A stretch of DNA of 64,000 bases from Duganella sp. OV510 (GTDB taxonomy: Bacteria > Pseudomonadota > Gammaproteobacteria > Burkholderiales > Burkholderiaceae_D): NCBI RefSeq assembly GCF_900100205.1, contig NZ_FNEQ01000006.1:124001-188000 (forward strand), read 5' to 3'. The translations under genes were made by a program, and so were the position numbers. Below the pieces are notes generated by a model. That model saw only the letters and a list, made by a program, of their open reading frames with translations, ran no database searches and was not told the origin of the DNA. This document shows positions 41,765-49,659 of the stretch, piece by piece; position 1 is the first letter of the stretch, and each line of letters begins with the position of its first letter.

Positions 41765-42517
41765 CTACGAATCGGGCTTCGCATTAAGGCGTTGCAGCGC
41801 CTCGGACAGCGCCGGCATGTAGGAGCGGCTCGCGCGCAGCACGCTGCCGTCGCGCAGGCGCAGCATCGCGTCCCGGTTGGTCAGCGACCGCAGTTCGGCG
41901 ATCATGTCCAGCCGCACGATGGACGAGCGGTGCACGCGGTGGAACTGACGCGGATCGAGCTGCATGGCCAGATTCTGCAGGCGTTCCCGCACCAGCCAGG
42001 TCTTGCCGTTCGCATGCAGGGAGGCGTAGTCGCCGTCGGCCTCGATGCGCTCGACGTCCGCCACCGGCACCAGCACCGTGCGCGATCCCACACGCACGCT
42101 AAAGCTGCGCATCGCCGTTGCCGCCGGTGCTGTGGCACGACTTTGGCAGCGGTAGGGGAACGCTTGCTGCGCGCGGTCCAGGGCTTCGTCGAAGCGCTCG
42201 TCATCGACCGGCTTGAGCAGGTAATCGAGCGCGGCCAGTTCGAACGCTTGCAGGGCGAAGCTTTCGTAGGCGGTGAGCAGGATCGCCATCGGACGCTGCG
42301 CCGGTGGCAGTGCGGTCAGTACGTCGAGTCCGCTCTTGCCCGGCATCTCGATGTCGACGAACACCAAGTCAGGCTTTAGCGCCATAATCCCTTCGTAAGC
42401 GCTGTCGCCGTCACTGAATTCCCCCACCAGCTCAAAGGCGCCGCGCTGCGCCAGCCTGACCTTGACCGCCAGCCTGGCCAGCGGTTCGTCGTCGACAATC
42501 ACTACCCTGATGTTCAT
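41765..42517 (-). CDS. LytTR-family response regulator
   Basis: A 250-residue response regulator. The receiver (1-120) has VVIVDDEPLAR, LVFVDIEMPGKSG and YLLKPVDDERF. The C-terminal LytTR DNA-binding domain runs from about 145 to 240, with RIEADGDYASLHANGKTWLVRE and FHRVHRSSIVRLD. It overlaps the end of the sensor kinase gene in the ATGA manner and precedes the S41 peptidase gene. It belongs to the AlgR/LytR group. Confidence 0.93.
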   Translation of the reverse strand: MNIRVVIVDDEPLARLAVKVRLAQRGAFELVGEFSDGDSAYEGIMALKPDLVFVDIEMPGKSGLDVLTALPPAQRPMAILLTAYESFALQAFELAALDYLLKPVDDERFDEALDRAQQAFPYRCQSRATAPAATAMRSFSVRVGSRTVLVPVADVERIEADGDYASLHANGKTWLVRERLQNLAMQLDPRQFHRVHRSSIVRLDMIAELRSLTNRDAMLRLRDGSVLRASRSYMPALSEALQRLNAKPDS

Positions 42518-43548
42518 GCCGCCACCTCGATGCCGCGCAGCGGCAATGAAATCTGCACGTGGAAGCGACCGTCAGGACGCCAGCCTGCGTCCATTCCCTG
42601 CTCCTCGCCGTACAGGTGGCGCAGGCGTTCCCGCACGTTGGCCAGGCCGATGCCGCTACCCTTTTGCGCCGACGGCTGGCCGTCGTTCTGCACGCCGATG
42701 AGCAGGCGCGCGCCGGCGCGCTCGACCAGAATATCGAGCTGGCCGGGCATGGCCAGCGGTGAGATGCCGTGGCGGATCGCGTTCTCGACCAGCGGCTGCA
42801 GCATGAGGTAGGGCACGATGCTGCCCAGCAGGTCGGGGCCGGTCTTCATCGTCAGTTGCAGGCGCTCGCCAAGGCGCGCCTTTTCGATGGCCAGGTAGGC
42901 GTCGAGCAGGGCCAGCTCATCGGCCAGCGCATGCTCGTGGCGGCCGTCGTGCGCCAGGGTGGCGCGCAGGAAGTCGGCTACGCACGCGAGCATGCGGTTG
43001 GCTTCCCGGTTGCACTGGGCCGACACCAGCGCCGAGATCGCGTTCAGGGAGTTGAACAGGAAGTGCGGATTGACCTGCAGGCGCAGAGCGCGCAGCTCGG
43101 CGTCGCGGGCGGCGCTTTGCGCCTGGGCAAGATGCAGGCGGACCTGCTGAAGCGACAGGTAATAGGCCGCCACCGCATGAACCGCACAGAACGCGACCAG
43201 AGCCAGCCAGCAGCTATCCAGTCCCCGCGCCATATATTGCCATTGATAGGCCGTCTCACGTCCGATCGCGATCCCAAAGCTCTGACCCAGAAAGGCGTTG
43301 GTGATCGCCATGGCATAGGTGGTCACCAGCAGTATCGGCCCCATTCGCAGCCAGGACCATTCGCGGCGCCACATGGCCCGCTGCATCAGCGTCAGCGGAA
43401 TCAGCCACAGCAGACAGGCGACGAAGAACAGCGTACGAAAGGCTACGACATAGCTATTGCTGTAGGCAGGCAGGCCGAGGATTGCCATGCAGACGCAAAC
43501 CGGCAGCGCGGCCAGCACCGGGACGAGCAAAGGAGTTTCGACTTTCAC
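42514..43548 (-). CDS. LytS/YehU-type sensor histidine kinase
   Basis: A roughly 344-residue membrane kinase of the His_kinase/HATPase type. Several helices fill residues 1-150 (LLVPVLAALPVCVCMAILGLPAY and further). The phospho-acceptor region is LRLQVNPHFLFNSLNAISAL and the ATP-binding part LVENAIRHGISP with GSGIGLANVRERL. The longest frame opens with TTG at 43599 but has no ribosome site. A GTG at 43548 with GGAAA upstream is used here; the true start is uncertain. Forms a two-component pair with the overlapping LytTR regulator. Confidence 0.85.
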   Translation of the reverse strand: MKVETPLLVPVLAALPVCVCMAILGLPAYSNSYVVAFRTLFFVACLLWLIPLTLMQRAMWRREWSWLRMGPILLVTTYAMAITNAFLGQSFGIAIGRETAYQWQYMARGLDSCWLALVAFCAVHAVAAYYLSLQQVRLHLAQAQSAARDAELRALRLQVNPHFLFNSLNAISALVSAQCNREANRMLACVADFLRATLAHDGRHEHALADELALLDAYLAIEKARLGERLQLTMKTGPDLLGSIVPYLMLQPLVENAIRHGISPLAMPGQLDILVERAGARLLIGVQNDGQPSAQKGSGIGLANVRERLRHLYGEEQGMDAGWRPDGRFHVQISLPLRGIEVAA

Positions 43549-43799
43549 GAGGGGTTTCCAGAAATGCAATTCTGCAATTGTAGCGCTTCGATCGCCCAAC
43601 GAATAAAGAGCAGTGCACGCATGGAAGGTCTAGAAGAAAGAAAGTCTTGACCTTAGTTGATAGCCTGGCGGCGGTCGAGTCAATTGCGGCGACCCGTGCA
43701 TATATTGCGACGAGTGGATCGGCAATTGGGGGGAAGGGACACGTAATCCAACCTTTAGCTTAGGTCTGTGTGATTGCGGACGTTCAGCTTTCGCCCGTA

Positions 43800-44318
43800 T
43801 TACCCTTGCAGCTTAACCACAGGGGCTGTTGAAGACGTGTCTACCGAAAAGATCGGACCATGCCATTCTTCATTATTCACGATAGTCTTCTGATAGCTGG
43901 CGGGCCACGCCGTCTTCAAAAGTGATGACCAGAAATCTTGCGCAACCTGATTCTCTTCGATCACGCGCACTTCCCATTTGGCGGGGCACTGGGCCATGAT
44001 TTCTGTCGCAGCTTTTTTTCCAACACCACGTCCCCGGTACTTGCGAACTACAAAGAACTCGACTATTGCGCGAGTAAGCCCAGGCGTATGGACTTCATCG
44101 TTAGCCAGCGCAAAGCCAGCCCACTTCTCATCTACTTTGATTACGTACGCCGACCATGCTGGGTTAACCCAGAAGCAGTCTAAATCGTAGTAGCCGTACT
44201 GGCCATGATCGTCCAGATCCGTGCCGTCTAACTCGGAAAAATCGTGCTGGTATAACTCCATCAGGTTCCGCACGATCAGGCGTTCAGAGAGCTGGGCGAG
44301 TCGAATTTCAATCTTCAT
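43800..44318 (-). CDS. GNAT-family N-acetyltransferase
   Basis: A 172-residue acetyltransferase. The acetyl-CoA-binding motif A appears as FFVVRKYRGRGVGKKAATEIM, with the RGxGVG loop intact, followed by WEVRVIEENQVAQDFW. The N-terminal part is LSERLIVRNLMELYQHDFSELDG. The substrate is unknown. It is flanked on both sides by copies of a GCGGACGT-containing intergenic sequence and has no operon partners. The ribosome site is weak. Confidence 0.85.
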   Translation of the reverse strand: MKIEIRLAQLSERLIVRNLMELYQHDFSELDGTDLDDHGQYGYYDLDCFWVNPAWSAYVIKVDEKWAGFALANDEVHTPGLTRAIVEFFVVRKYRGRGVGKKAATEIMAQCPAKWEVRVIEENQVAQDFWSSLLKTAWPASYQKTIVNNEEWHGPIFSVDTSSTAPVVKLQG

Positions 44319-44458
44319 TTACTAGGAATAGTGACGGTGAATTTGTCGAACAAAAATAGCACGTAGTCGCGCGCAAAAAATGGTAGATGCCTATGCGGAC
44401 GTCCAATGCTGCTCTTGGTCGTTCTCGGCCAAGCATCTTAGCCAAAGATCATAGGATA

Positions 44459-44740
44459 TCAGCTTGCTGAAATGAAGATATCACACATTCCCACGTGGTA
44501 AGCGCAGTTACAGGGAGGATGGGGCAGAGCGGCGTCGACGGTAGTCTTCGGGTCTCGTGTGTAGGGCGGATAGCGAAGGTGATAGTTCGGATGGGCATCG
44601 AGATGATGCCGCGCGATGAGCCCGGTCTGTGCGAGGTTCGCCATCACGGGCACGACCATCATCCAGACGGCGGCATACCCTGCCACCATGATCACGAGGC
44701 TAAGACGACGCCGCTCGCCGGCGGCTGGGTGGGTGTGCAT
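44459..44740 (-). CDS. Small membrane protein of unknown function
   Basis: A 93-residue frame starting MHTHPAAGERRRL, with one clear membrane helix (LVIMVAGYAAVWMMVVPVMANLA) and a C-terminal tail rich in His, Tyr and Pro. A strong ribosome site, GGAGG, lies seven bases before the ATG at 44740, which is why I call it. It is divergent from the DUF1993 gene, and the lux-box-like repeats lie between the two. I do not recognise the family. Confidence 0.5.
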   Translation of the reverse strand: MHTHPAAGERRRLSLVIMVAGYAAVWMMVVPVMANLAQTGLIARHHLDAHPNYHLRYPPYTRDPKTTVDAALPHPPCNCAYHVGMCDIFISAS

Positions 44741-44803
44741 GCTGGTTCCTCCGCTTGGGTTGATTCGAGAGCCATTCTGAAGCGCTGCTTGCTGCATGTG
44801 AAG

Positions 44804-44855
44804 CTGTCAGATGTCCCTGTCAGATATGGCAGGGAGCGCTGTGTCAGATCTGACA
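44804..44855. promoter_or_regulatory. Lux-box-like repeats
   Basis: Three copies of the half-site sTGTCAGAT begin at 44804, 44817 and 44841. The last is part of TGTCAGATCTGACA (44842-44855), a perfect 14-base palindrome close to CTGTCAGATCTGACAG, the usual shape of LuxR-family boxes. 44817-44832 (CTGTCAGATATGGCAG) is a second near match. They lie in the divergent gap before the DUF1993-luxR genes and the small membrane protein. Confidence 0.7.
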
Positions 44856-44963
44856 GGTGAGCAGGCCGAGGCACTGCGCTATAGTAGCGGGAGGCGTAGC
44901 GGCAAAACGCGGTGACGTGCCGCCATCGATATGCTAACCGTGCCGGGAACAGGAGTAGACAAC

Positions 44964-45497
44964 GTGGTCGTGCCAACCAAAATTTTCTTGCATTACCTGA
45001 ACAGGCTGCGCGAAGTGCTCTACCGTGTACGCGCTGTCGATGAAGCGATCGGCGGCCAGCGGCTCTATCCGGATATGTTCCCGCTGCTGCAGCAGGCGAA
45101 AACGGCGATCGGATTCACGCTGCGCGCCGTCTGCCCGCTGGCCGGCAGGGACATCGTCTCCTTCAGCGACGACGTCGACAGCTTTGAAAGCGTTCTGGCC
45201 GAGCTGGATTCGACCTGCGCTTATCTGGCGACCATTCCCGATGATGCGTTCGGCCGGATTGGCGCGCAGTCCGTCTCGACGGCGGCAGGCTTTGCCGATC
45301 TGAACCTGGACGGGTGGGAGTACTACCAGATGTACGCCATGCCGAATTTCTTCTTCCATTATGCGATGGTATATGCGATCGCCCGCCATGCCGGGGTGCC
45401 GATCGGGAAAGCCGACTTCGACGGCTATCATCGATACCCGCTCGGCTTCGTCTTCACCGACGAGTGCGATCCGGCAGATCTGGACAACCTGCAATAG
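44964..45497 (+). CDS. DUF1993 family protein
   Basis: A 177-residue protein matching DUF1993 along its length: VPTKIFLHYLNRLREVL, RLYPDMFPLLQQAKTAIGFT, DSFESVLAELDSTCAYL and MPNFFFHYAMVYAIARHAGVPIGKADFDG. The family folds as a DinB-like four-helix bundle; its function is unknown. The ATG at 44931 is possible, but GTG 44964 has AGGAG eight bases upstream and gives the usual N-terminus. It is followed two bases after its stop by the LuxR-type regulator and lies downstream of lux-box-like repeats. Confidence 0.85.
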   Translation: MVVPTKIFLHYLNRLREVLYRVRAVDEAIGGQRLYPDMFPLLQQAKTAIGFTLRAVCPLAGRDIVSFSDDVDSFESVLAELDSTCAYLATIPDDAFGRIGAQSVSTAAGFADLNLDGWEYYQMYAMPNFFFHYAMVYAIARHAGVPIGKADFDGYHRYPLGFVFTDECDPADLDNLQ

Positions 45498-45499
45498 CG

Positions 45500-46243
45500 A
45501 TGGACTATTCCCATCTCCGCGCATTCCGCGATGCCTTGTCGAAGGCGCCTCACCTGACGGATTTGAAATCCATCTGCAGTGACTTCTGTAGCGCGACAGG
45601 CATGCCGCACTATATGTTCGCCGTCTGCGAGGCGGTGTCGCTGACCGCGCCGCGCCTGATCACCGTGACGAATTTTCCCTCGGAGTGGGTCGACCATTAT
45701 TTGCAGCGCCGAGCATCCTCGGTCAATCCGATCCTCCAGTACAGCTTTTCCAATACCGCACCTATCCTCTGGAGCGAACTGGAACATCTGCCTGCTGCCC
45801 AGGGCGGCGCCGGCGAGGGTAAGGCCTTCATCGAGCGCGGCAGGGCGCATGGTCTGCACCGTGGCTTGACGGTGCCGCTCAGCCCTCCGAGCGGGCAGAC
45901 CGCCTTCTTCTGCCTAGCCAGTTCGGACCTGACGCTGGACGACGACCGGCTCGGCAATCTGCTGCCGGCCGCCGGCATCTTCAGCAATTACCTTTTCGAC
46001 GCTTATATCCGCATCGACAAGATCGACAACCCCAAGGTCAACGAATTGACCGAGCGCGAACTGGAGTGCGTGTTCTGGGCGTGCGAGGGCAAGACCGCCT
46101 GGGAAATGGCCCAGATCGTCGGCGTGGCGGAACGCACCATCAACTTTCACCTGACCTCGGTGATCAAGAAACTGGGCGCCTCGAACCGCCAGCATGCCGT
46201 GGCCAAGGCCGTCATGTACGGCCTGGTCAAACCGCGCGCATAG
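45500..46243 (+). CDS. LuxR-family quorum-sensing-type regulator (solo) with altered ligand pocket
   Basis: A 247-residue regulator with an N-terminal autoinducer-binding domain and a C-terminal LuxR helix-turn-helix (LTERELECVFWACEGKTAWEMA, then RTINFHLTSVIKKLGASNR). Aligned by eye with TraR, the pocket keeps Trp57, Tyr61, Pro71, Trp85 and Gly113 (here Trp63, Tyr67, Pro77, Trp91 and a Gly in HGLHRGLTVP). Asp70, which bonds the amide of acyl-homoserine lactones, is Asn76 here. No luxI gene is in the window, so it is a solo. It is co-transcribed with DUF1993 and the repeats at 44804-44855 are its likely target. Confidence 0.88.
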   Translation: MDYSHLRAFRDALSKAPHLTDLKSICSDFCSATGMPHYMFAVCEAVSLTAPRLITVTNFPSEWVDHYLQRRASSVNPILQYSFSNTAPILWSELEHLPAAQGGAGEGKAFIERGRAHGLHRGLTVPLSPPSGQTAFFCLASSDLTLDDDRLGNLLPAAGIFSNYLFDAYIRIDKIDNPKVNELTERELECVFWACEGKTAWEMAQIVGVAERTINFHLTSVIKKLGASNRQHAVAKAVMYGLVKPRA

Positions 46244-46340
46244 CGCCGCTTGGGGCTGCGCGCATGAAGTCCGCCAAAGTAGTTACATGCTAACTGATAT
46301 GCTACGCTGCCCCATCGACCGCAGACGCCCCAAAACAGAC

Positions 46341-47147
46341 CTATTCACTCGCATCAGCTTCTCGAATTAATTCAAACTGATCAGAAAAATTTTCCACTTC
46401 CAAGGGCTTAATCTGCACCCCGCCAAACCCCATCGGAAAAAAGGCATGAAACACATCTTTCGTGCAGAAAAATTTAATCAAAGAGAAGCCTGATTCGATG
46501 ATGTCAAAAATCGATTTATGCATTAATTTTTTCAAAAAGATATTGTCGGCGCTATCTTTCCCATTTTTAAGTACGGTCTTCTGATGAATAATATCATTTC
46601 TAATCTCTTCCAACTCCTTAAACTTCGACCAATCACTTAAACCTTTCGGAGATTCGCATTTTAATATTTCTGGCAAAAATATCGCGACTTTATCACTTGT
46701 TTTTTGCCATCTTTCAATAGCTGCTTTATCCCAAGTTTCAGTTACCCCCTTTGAGTTTTTCGATGTGTATGTGTAGTTTGCCGGAATAGCTATATTGGCA
46801 AATGACTCCAATGCAGTATATATTGCAATGATGCTACTTTGTATGCATTCTAGATAGTTATAAAGTCGCGGTAAATCTTGATCGGAAATTTCAATACGCT
46901 TCCTTTTGTTTAAATCTTTGCCTAGTACGCTGGTATAGATACTCTTAGCCTGCTGAAGTTCTTTTTTTGCAATGCTGGCAAAAATCGCAACATTGTTCGG
47001 CGCGTGAAAATTAATTTCACAGCCATCGACTAAAACGGTCTCTTGCTGCTGAAGAGTAATAGTCTTTTTTATTGATTTATCGACAACTATAATCGGGCGT
47101 GCACACCGCACATCAAGTACGTTCGTTACGGTTTTTTTACTTTTCAT
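46341..47147 (-). CDS. HEPN-motif protein of unknown function
   Basis: A 268-residue protein encoded by strikingly AT-rich DNA. The segment LEEIRNDIIHQK (Arg183 to His188) has the R-x4-H signature of HEPN domains, which are ribonuclease or nucleotide-binding helical bundles common in toxins and phage defence. The preceding helical part is YLECIQSSIIAIYTALESFAN. I do not recognise a closer family, and no MNT-type antitoxin is adjacent. Base composition suggests recent transfer. Confidence 0.65.
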   Translation of the reverse strand: MKSKKTVTNVLDVRCARPIIVVDKSIKKTITLQQQETVLVDGCEINFHAPNNVAIFASIAKKELQQAKSIYTSVLGKDLNKRKRIEISDQDLPRLYNYLECIQSSIIAIYTALESFANIAIPANYTYTSKNSKGVTETWDKAAIERWQKTSDKVAIFLPEILKCESPKGLSDWSKFKELEEIRNDIIHQKTVLKNGKDSADNIFLKKLMHKSIFDIIESGFSLIKFFCTKDVFHAFFPMGFGGVQIKPLEVENFSDQFELIREADASE

Positions 47148-47233
47148 GGTATTTGTTTAATAACCCCACAGCTAAGATGCCTGAGAAATTTTGATAAGTC
47201 CGCAGCCATTCGAAGCGAGGTCTCCGCAAATGC

Positions 47234-47251
47234 GAATGTCCGTTCCTGGCC
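47234..47251 (-). repeat. Copy of an intergenic GGCCA..GCGGAC motif
   Basis: Minus-strand reading GGCCAGGAACGGACATTC, about 26 bases after the stop of the DUF7660-like gene. Confidence 0.3.
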
Positions 47252-47276
47252 GTGTGACTACTGCAAAACTGCACGC

Positions 47277-47519
47277 CTATTCATATATCTTGCCGCAATA
47301 AAGAAAAACTGCGCACTTCTTCCATGGAGATGCTGCTGATAGTCCTTTGGCTCCGAATCCAGAATCATCAGCCCAACTTCCAGCAGCTTCTAAGAAATCC
47401 TCAATTGAATCATTTTCCCAATTCTTGCCGTCAGCGCGCCGGTCGTTAGCGAGGGCTTGGACAAACGCCAAGAATGTCGCCTCATCAGTTACCGCCTCAA
47501 GTTGTTCGTGCAGCTGCAT
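47277..47519 (-). CDS. Small DUF7660-like protein
   Basis: An 80-residue protein: EATFLAFVQALANDRR, then WENDSIEDFLEAAGSWADD and the C-terminal ASPWKKCAVFLYCGKIYE. The pattern matches my memory of DUF7660, a small acidic family often found in clusters of orphan or immunity-type genes. Function is unknown. The frame has no longer alternatives. Confidence 0.68.
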   Translation of the reverse strand: MQLHEQLEAVTDEATFLAFVQALANDRRADGKNWENDSIEDFLEAAGSWADDSGFGAKGLSAASPWKKCAVFLYCGKIYE

Positions 47520-47543
47520 GTTTCGTTTCCAAGATAATTTGAT

Positions 47544-47560
47544 GCCGTCCGCTTTTGGCC
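47544..47560 (-). repeat. Copy of an intergenic GGCCA..GCGGAC motif
   Basis: Minus-strand reading GGCCAAAAGCGGACGGC, 14 bases after the stop of the gene at 47574. Confidence 0.3.
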
Positions 47561-47573
47561 GGGGGGCAGCCTT

Positions 47574-47882
47574 TCAGCCCTCTCCAAAAACAGGTTCGCC
47601 AGGACGTACCCAGGAAACGGTTCGGACCACTCCGTTGACGAAATCCTCATCACGGAGTTGCTGGAACACTGAGGTAGGCGGCCATCCAGCAGTTTCGTCG
47701 ACAAAAAAGAACCCGGCTTGCTGAAGGGCAGTAAGTGCGGCTGCCAGTTCTGTCTTTGAGGTAAACGGCAAATGCGTTCCCTTCTCATCAGTATGCGCTC
47801 CCAGCACCTGAAGTTCAGTTGGCAAAACCTCAGGGGTCGTGATTTCGATCGACATGCTCAGCACTGCGGACACGTAGTTCAT
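47574..47882 (-). CDS. Hypothetical small protein
   Basis: A 102-residue protein, MNYVSAVLSMSIEITTPEVL and onward, with TELAAALTALQQAGFFFVDETAGWPP in the middle and the tail VNGVVRTVSWVRPGEPVFGEG. No membrane helix or signal peptide is visible. I do not recognise it. It sits in a run of leftward small genes, each followed by the same short motif. A start at 47855 is possible. Confidence 0.6.
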   Translation of the reverse strand: MNYVSAVLSMSIEITTPEVLPTELQVLGAHTDEKGTHLPFTSKTELAAALTALQQAGFFFVDETAGWPPTSVFQQLRDEDFVNGVVRTVSWVRPGEPVFGEG

Positions 47883-47916
47883 CTTTCGGACCTAATTATT
47901 CAATTGCGAGAAGTCA

Positions 47917-47937
47917 GCGAAGGGCCGGTTCCTGGCC
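47917..47937 (-). repeat. Copy of an intergenic GGCCA..GCGGAC motif (diverged)
   Basis: Minus-strand reading GGCCAGGAACCGGCCCTTCGC, about 20 bases after the stop of the gene at 47957. Confidence 0.25.
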
Positions 47938-47956
47938 GCCGTGTGGCTCTGAAAAT

Positions 47957-48493
47957 TCAACGGTCAAACTTCAATGCTTTATCTAGTGCACTCTCAAGAT
48001 GCTCAAGGGGCAAAGCCCTTCCAGACGCGCTTATCTTAGCCTGCAACGTTAAACAGTCTATCTCAACGCTAAAGCTTTCTGGTCGGTGATTTCCGGGGAA
48101 CTTGCGTAGACACAGACCAACAGTCGTATCGTCTTTCCAGGCGCTGGCGTCCGCCGACCAGTTCTCGTCTTCAAACGAAAATATGCAATTACCGTTCTTG
48201 GCATCCCATATCGACGGGCTATATACCCACAGCGAATTCCGAGCCTCCCAAACTTCTGTTCGCACCTCAAAATTCTTTTCGGACGAGACCGACATAATTT
48301 CCATAGCATTCCATAACTGAGCAAGGCGAAAATCAACCGGCAGCTTTTGGCCGTTTTGAGAAACTCGGTAAACGCCTTTCATTCGGGGTTCGGCGTAGCC
48401 TTCAGCAGCGCTTTCACCATTTTCCAGATTCACTTCAAATGAATGCCAATTGTCATCGAAACACCAGCCTTCATTTTTCAAGTTGTCCGCCAT
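47957..48493 (-). CDS. Hypothetical protein, possible immunity-type
   Basis: A 178-residue acidic, aromatic-rich protein (MADNLKNEGWCFDDNWHSFE, VWEARNSLWVYSPSIWDAKN, FSVEIDCLTLQAKISASGRA). There is no signal peptide, helix or recognised motif. Its size, acidity and setting among orphan small genes resemble immunity proteins of polymorphic toxins, but no toxin gene is in the window and this is speculation. Confidence 0.65.
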   Translation of the reverse strand: MADNLKNEGWCFDDNWHSFEVNLENGESAAEGYAEPRMKGVYRVSQNGQKLPVDFRLAQLWNAMEIMSVSSEKNFEVRTEVWEARNSLWVYSPSIWDAKNGNCIFSFEDENWSADASAWKDDTTVGLCLRKFPGNHRPESFSVEIDCLTLQAKISASGRALPLEHLESALDKALKFDR

Positions 48494-48672
48494 AATTCCC
48501 AGATTTCAAAAACCAACCCACGAGAGGCGCGGAGTCCGCGCAATTGTTTTGGGACCACTTTACATCGAAAAATATACGCCACTACTCGTCAGAACGTTGA
48601 CATCATTACCCACATATGCAATCGAAAATTTTTTCTACAGCCCACGGACTGGCATTGAAAATAAAAAATTTC

Positions 48673-49263
48673 CTAAAGGGGCTGTGGATCACTTAGCTTC
48701 TTAAATTTTGATCGTCCGCGAATAATTGTATCGTCTTCGTTCCATGAAAATCCTGACTTAACTGAATATACTGCACCTTCTAAATCAGTATAAAAAATTA
48801 ACGCATACGATTTTTTGGATTCATTAATTAAGTGTGAAAATACTTCTTCGTTAATTTCATAAAATTCGCACAAGCGTTTTTTCACCTCCGCCGCCGTGCG
48901 AGGATTTTCATTGATTTCTAACGTAGACGATGCACTGGGTTTGATTACCACCTTTGTAGTATTTGGATAGCAGAATGTCTTTTTTTGGTTGTCATAAATA
49001 ATGCAGGATACATCGCGCGCTAGCTTATCGGACGCATTCGTCAATTTCACTGCAAAATCCAAGGTGCCCTCTATTTTTTTAATCGATCCGAAATACAAAA
49101 AAGGAGCTGTTGCTATAAAATGCTGTCTCTGTGACATCCTAAACTGATTAACTATTGCTTTTCGAGTCGACCTAGTCTCAAAAAGATAGAAAATTGTAGT
49201 GATCGCCAATATCGTGTTTACAATAATTGGAACCAATATTTCTGCAGAAAGTAATTTTTCCAT
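48673..49263 (-). CDS. Hypothetical protein with one N-terminal membrane helix
   Basis: A 196-residue protein from AT-rich DNA. Residues 8-28 form a membrane anchor (EILVPIIVNTILAITTIFYL), followed by a basic segment (ETRSTRKAIVNQFRMSQRQ) and a soluble domain of mostly beta type (FAVKLTNASDKLARDVSCIIY). It is likely anchored in the inner membrane with the domain inside. Not recognised. The 180 bases after its stop contain no gene. Confidence 0.65.
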   Translation of the reverse strand: MEKLLSAEILVPIIVNTILAITTIFYLFETRSTRKAIVNQFRMSQRQHFIATAPFLYFGSIKKIEGTLDFAVKLTNASDKLARDVSCIIYDNQKKTFCYPNTTKVVIKPSASSTLEINENPRTAAEVKKRLCEFYEINEEVFSHLINESKKSYALIFYTDLEGAVYSVKSGFSWNEDDTIIRGRSKFKKLSDPQPL

Positions 49264-49452
49264 AAATTATATAAAGTTTTTTACCTAACGATTTTCACTT
49301 TTTCTGCTTGTAGCCGATTACGCCATTAGAAATTTACTTGCTCCAATCAGACACTGTGTAACCAGAATCGCGGAATATTGATAGTAATAGACCGTCGAGA
49401 TTTTCGTCACTAAGACCTTACGTCTTGCCAGCCCCATCCAGTGTCAGACAAG

Positions 49453-49608
49453 CTACTCGGCCAAACTGTCTAGTTCCACAAACTCATCCGCGAGCAGTTC
49501 ACCGAGGCGAATATTCCTCATCGACGCGTCAGCAACAAAGATGCGCCGGAACACATCGCTTGGGGCGCGGCCAGCTAGAATTTCATGTAAAACGGCGAGC
49601 CTTTCCAT
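49453..49608 (-). CDS. Small hypothetical protein, 51 residues
   Basis: MERLAVLHEILAGRAP..., ending LDSLAE. GGAAG lies six bases before the ATG at 49608. Composition is acidic and helical, unlike a random frame, but I do not recognise it. It may be a remnant of a larger gene. The stretch between it and 49263 shows nothing. Confidence 0.35.
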   Translation of the reverse strand: MERLAVLHEILAGRAPSDVFRRIFVADASMRNIRLGELLADEFVELDSLAE

Positions 49609-49626
49609 TATTGCTTCCAAAAACAT

Positions 49627-49643
49627 GAGCGGCGGCTTCTGGC
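49627..49643 (-). repeat. Copy of an intergenic GGCCA..GC motif (diverged)
   Basis: Minus-strand reading GGCCAGAAGCCGCCGCTC, 17 bases after the stop of the GGDEF gene. Confidence 0.25.
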
Positions 49644-49659
49644 CGGTAGTAGCCTTCGG

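Noticed and set aside
44804..44855. Reading the CTGTCAGAT repeats as a CRISPR or mobile element end
   Set aside because: Only three short copies with unequal spacing (13 and 24 bases); the palindrome shape and adjacent LuxR gene fit a regulator-binding site better.
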